A DNA stretch of 6,871 nucleotides from positions 1 to 6,871 of the forward strand of contig USDI01000117.1 of the NCBI GenBank assembly GCA_900553305.1, written 5' to 3'. Numbering within the stretch: the stretch's first letter is position 1; each line of letters opens with the position of its first letter. A program made the translations under genes and the position numbers. Under the pieces are notes generated by a model. That model had not been told where the DNA came from. It made no database searches and worked only from the letters and a program-made list of their open reading frames with translations. This DNA is from an uncultured Lachnospiraceae bacterium (lineage in GTDB: Bacteria; Bacillota; Clostridia; Lachnospirales; Lachnospiraceae). This document shows positions 5,085 through 6,871 of the stretch, piece after piece.

Positions 5085-6842
5085 ATGCTGAACGGATATA
5101 AACTGGTAGCGGTTTGCTTAACCAAGATCCAGGATGAAATCACCTATGAACTGATTGATGCGCTTTATCAGACCGTTAAAGGGTCTGATTATCGTCTGCT
5201 GCTTTTTAACAGCTTTTCGGATTTATATAATCAGGACATCTATGATGAAGGAGCGAAATCGGTTTATCAGTTGATCAATTATGATCTGATCGATGCCGTG
5301 GTCATCAAAGCAGATACGATCAATGACCAGCAGGTAATCAATGACCTCATTGCAAAATCGAAGGAAAGACAGATTCCGGTCATTCTGCTGAATATGAAAG
5401 CAGAGGGCTGTTATTCTATTGTTCCTTCTTATGAGGATGCTTTCAGCCAGCTGATTGAACATGTCATCAGGGTTCATCAGAAACGAAAGCTGTATTTTCT
5501 GTCAGGAAGCATGGGGGAGAGCAACTCGATGTACCGTGAAAAGATTTTCCGGGAAACATTGCGGGAATGCGGTATTGATCCGCAGACTGCTAAAGTTGCC
5601 TATGGAGAATACTGGTATGGACCTGCAGAACAGGCTGTGGAAAACTGGATTCAGAGCGGAGATCTGCCTGAGGCAATTATCTGTGCGAATGATGCTATGG
5701 CGGTGGCTGCCTGCAAGGTGCTGAAAAGACACGGAATCCGTGTGCCGGAGGATATGATTGTCACCGGCTTTGATGGTGTGTCAAGTTATCAGTTTCACAG
5801 ACCGGCTCTGTCTACCTGTACGAGAACACCATCGGTTCTGGCAGGTAAATGCCGGGAAATGCTGACTAATATCCTTGAAAAAAAGAAACCGCCATACCGG
5901 GATCTTGAGGAATATATATTGACAATTCAGGAATCCTGTGGATGTCAGAAGCAGACACACCCGGATTATCAGTTATGTGCAGATCAATTAAGTGATGCCA
6001 TGTGGGATGCGCGCATTCATGAAGAGTTTATTCTTTCGCAGGTGGAACGTGTCGTTGAGACCATTGATATGGGAATTATCGGTAATAAACTGAATTCCTT
6101 TATCCTTCCGAATTCTATGGTCGCATTAAACAGCGATTTCCTGACAGCAACCAGAAATAATACAAAGACAGATCCTAAGCAGCCATTTGCGGAGGAGATG
6201 ATTGTCATTTCTTCACTGGACACGGATCTTGACAGGCAGAGGTATGCGCTTTATAAATCTGCAGAGATGTATCCCCGTCTGGAAGAGGCTGTCAGGGAAG
6301 ATGTGATGTTTCTGTTCCAATCCATTTATGTCGAAAATAATGTATGTGGATATTATATTGTGAAGTCGAAAGAGTTATTGAAGGATGCAGGTAAGATACA
6401 CCGTGTTTCCAAGGTGATGAATCTGGCGTTCAGTCTGATTATCAGCAGAATGCAGCAGGAGCATATGTCGCACAGCCTTGAAGAAATGCAGTATCAGGAC
6501 CCGGTTACCGGAATCCTGAATCTGAAAGGTCTGGTGAAGAAGATGAATGAACTGTACCCGGCCTGGAAGGAGCGTGCGATTGCCGTATCGGTTTACAATA
6601 TACCAAAGTATCAGTTCATTTATGAAAATTACGGACTGAAGGATGTTGAGGAAATGGTGCAGCTTACCGCGGATGCTTTGCAGATGGCAAATCCGCAGGA
6701 TACCGTGGCTGCCCGGATCTCGGATGACAGTTTTTGTATTATTAATGAAGCAGAGAATCCGGGGGCGGCCGGAATGATTATCAATGAATCTGTGCGCGCC
6801 TTTTATCGTTTTATAGAAAGCTTTAATAAGACGCAGGAGTAA
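5085..6842 (+). CDS. HTH-less LacI/periplasmic-binding-like sensor with degenerate, shortened GGDEF domain
   Basis: This is probably a cytoplasmic ligand-sensing protein of 585 residues; no signal peptide or membrane segment is visible. Residues about 5-288 follow the LacI/GalR effector-binding fold, with hallmark ANDAMAVAACKVLKRHGIRVPED (split here: ANDAMA at 201-206, PED at 221-223) and VTGFDG at 226-231. The usual N-terminal helix-turn-helix is absent, and the TAG at 5079-5081 shows it is not simply missed upstream. The fold ends in ESCGC (C285, C287). Residues about 300-460 are a middle region, with a GAF-like feel around SIYVENNVCGYYIV, and a helical linker. From about 466 a GGDEF-family domain begins (QDPVTGILNLKGL), but its signature reads SDDSF (546-550). 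The metal-binding position in strand 1 is N505 within SVYNIPKYQ, and the inhibitory-site RxxD reads NPQD (536-539). The protein stops 35 residues after the signature. Cyclase activity is therefore unlikely. Ligand and output are unknown. Confidence 0.85.
   Translation: MLNGYKLVAVCLTKIQDEITYELIDALYQTVKGSDYRLLLFNSFSDLYNQDIYDEGAKSVYQLINYDLIDAVVIKADTINDQQVINDLIAKSKERQIPVILLNMKAEGCYSIVPSYEDAFSQLIEHVIRVHQKRKLYFLSGSMGESNSMYREKIFRETLRECGIDPQTAKVAYGEYWYGPAEQAVENWIQSGDLPEAIICANDAMAVAACKVLKRHGIRVPEDMIVTGFDGVSSYQFHRPALSTCTRTPSVLAGKCREMLTNILEKKKPPYRDLEEYILTIQESCGCQKQTHPDYQLCADQLSDAMWDARIHEEFILSQVERVVETIDMGIIGNKLNSFILPNSMVALNSDFLTATRNNTKTDPKQPFAEEMIVISSLDTDLDRQRYALYKSAEMYPRLEEAVREDVMFLFQSIYVENNVCGYYIVKSKELLKDAGKIHRVSKVMNLAFSLIISRMQQEHMSHSLEEMQYQDPVTGILNLKGLVKKMNELYPAWKERAIAVSVYNIPKYQFIYENYGLKDVEEMVQLTADALQMANPQDTVAARISDDSFCIINEAENPGAAGMIINESVRAFYRFIESFNKTQE
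6480..6839 (+). other. Degenerate and C-terminally short GGDEF domain (residues 466-585)
   Basis: The domain opens normally (DPVTGILN in place of the usual D.LTGL.N, then a helix, then AVSVYNIPKYQFIYENYG). It loses the active GG[DE]EF signature and the upstream inhibitory-site arginine. Full GGDEF domains usually continue some 75 residues past the signature; this one has 35 and ends ESFNKTQE. Family members usually continue at this point with a polar-aromatic strand and a final helix, which are missing. Reading past TAA 6840-6842 gives V-I-P-I-L-stop. Neither other frame gives a recognisable continuation within the window. Confidence 0.75.
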
Positions 6843-6871
6843 GTAATACCAATATTATAGTAATAATAAAT

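Noticed and set aside
6843..6871. ATTAT/ATAAT inverted repeat as a terminator or operator
   Set aside because: Five A/T-only pairs in A/T-only sequence at the window edge are expected by chance.

Overview
The window looks like chromosome from a low-to-mid GC anaerobic Firmicute, most likely a gut Lachnospiraceae (Roseburia/Butyrivibrio-like). This is inferred from strong purine-rich Shine-Dalgarno sites, AGA/GAA/GGA-rich codon use, tightly packed same-strand genes, a dCache-type chemoreceptor, and a LacI-like-sensor/GGDEF hybrid of a kind common in that family. Species cannot be fixed from the sequence alone. All genes are on the + strand. I see no tRNA, rRNA, CRISPR array, insertion sequence or phage gene.

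Layout. (1) 3-344: 3' end of a gene open to the left edge, resembling the C-terminal beta-sandwich that follows the catalytic domain of SGNH/GDSL esterases. (2) 362-2593: a complete methyl-accepting chemotaxis protein, 17 nt after gene 1, with an unusual Lys/Leu/Pro repeat at its cytoplasmic N-terminus and an acidic insert in its sensor domain. (3) 2648-4954: one uninterrupted 768-codon frame encoding a complete family-1 glycoside hydrolase (beta-glucosidase type) joined by a linker of under ten residues to a complete class I mannose-6-phosphate isomerase. This two-enzyme fusion is the most striking item in the window. (4) 4998-5036: a strong intrinsic terminator closing genes 1-3. (5) 5085-6842: a HTH-less LacI/periplasmic-binding-protein-like sensor, a middle region, and a GGDEF domain whose signature and other key residues are degraded and which stops about 40 residues short.

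How the parts may work together (inference). Genes 1-3 are separated by 17 and 54 nt with no visible terminator between them, so they probably form one transcript joining an esterase-like protein, a chemoreceptor and a sugar-processing enzyme. A plausible theme is sensing and using a plant beta-linked oligosaccharide (beta-glucoside or glucomannan type), with the isomerase half feeding mannose-6-phosphate into glycolysis as fructose-6-phosphate. No sugar kinase, transporter or conventional DNA-binding regulator is visible. The sensor after the terminator probably has its own promoter. It cannot bind DNA through a LacI-type HTH and probably cannot make cyclic-di-GMP, so it may work by protein contacts or by binding a ligand.
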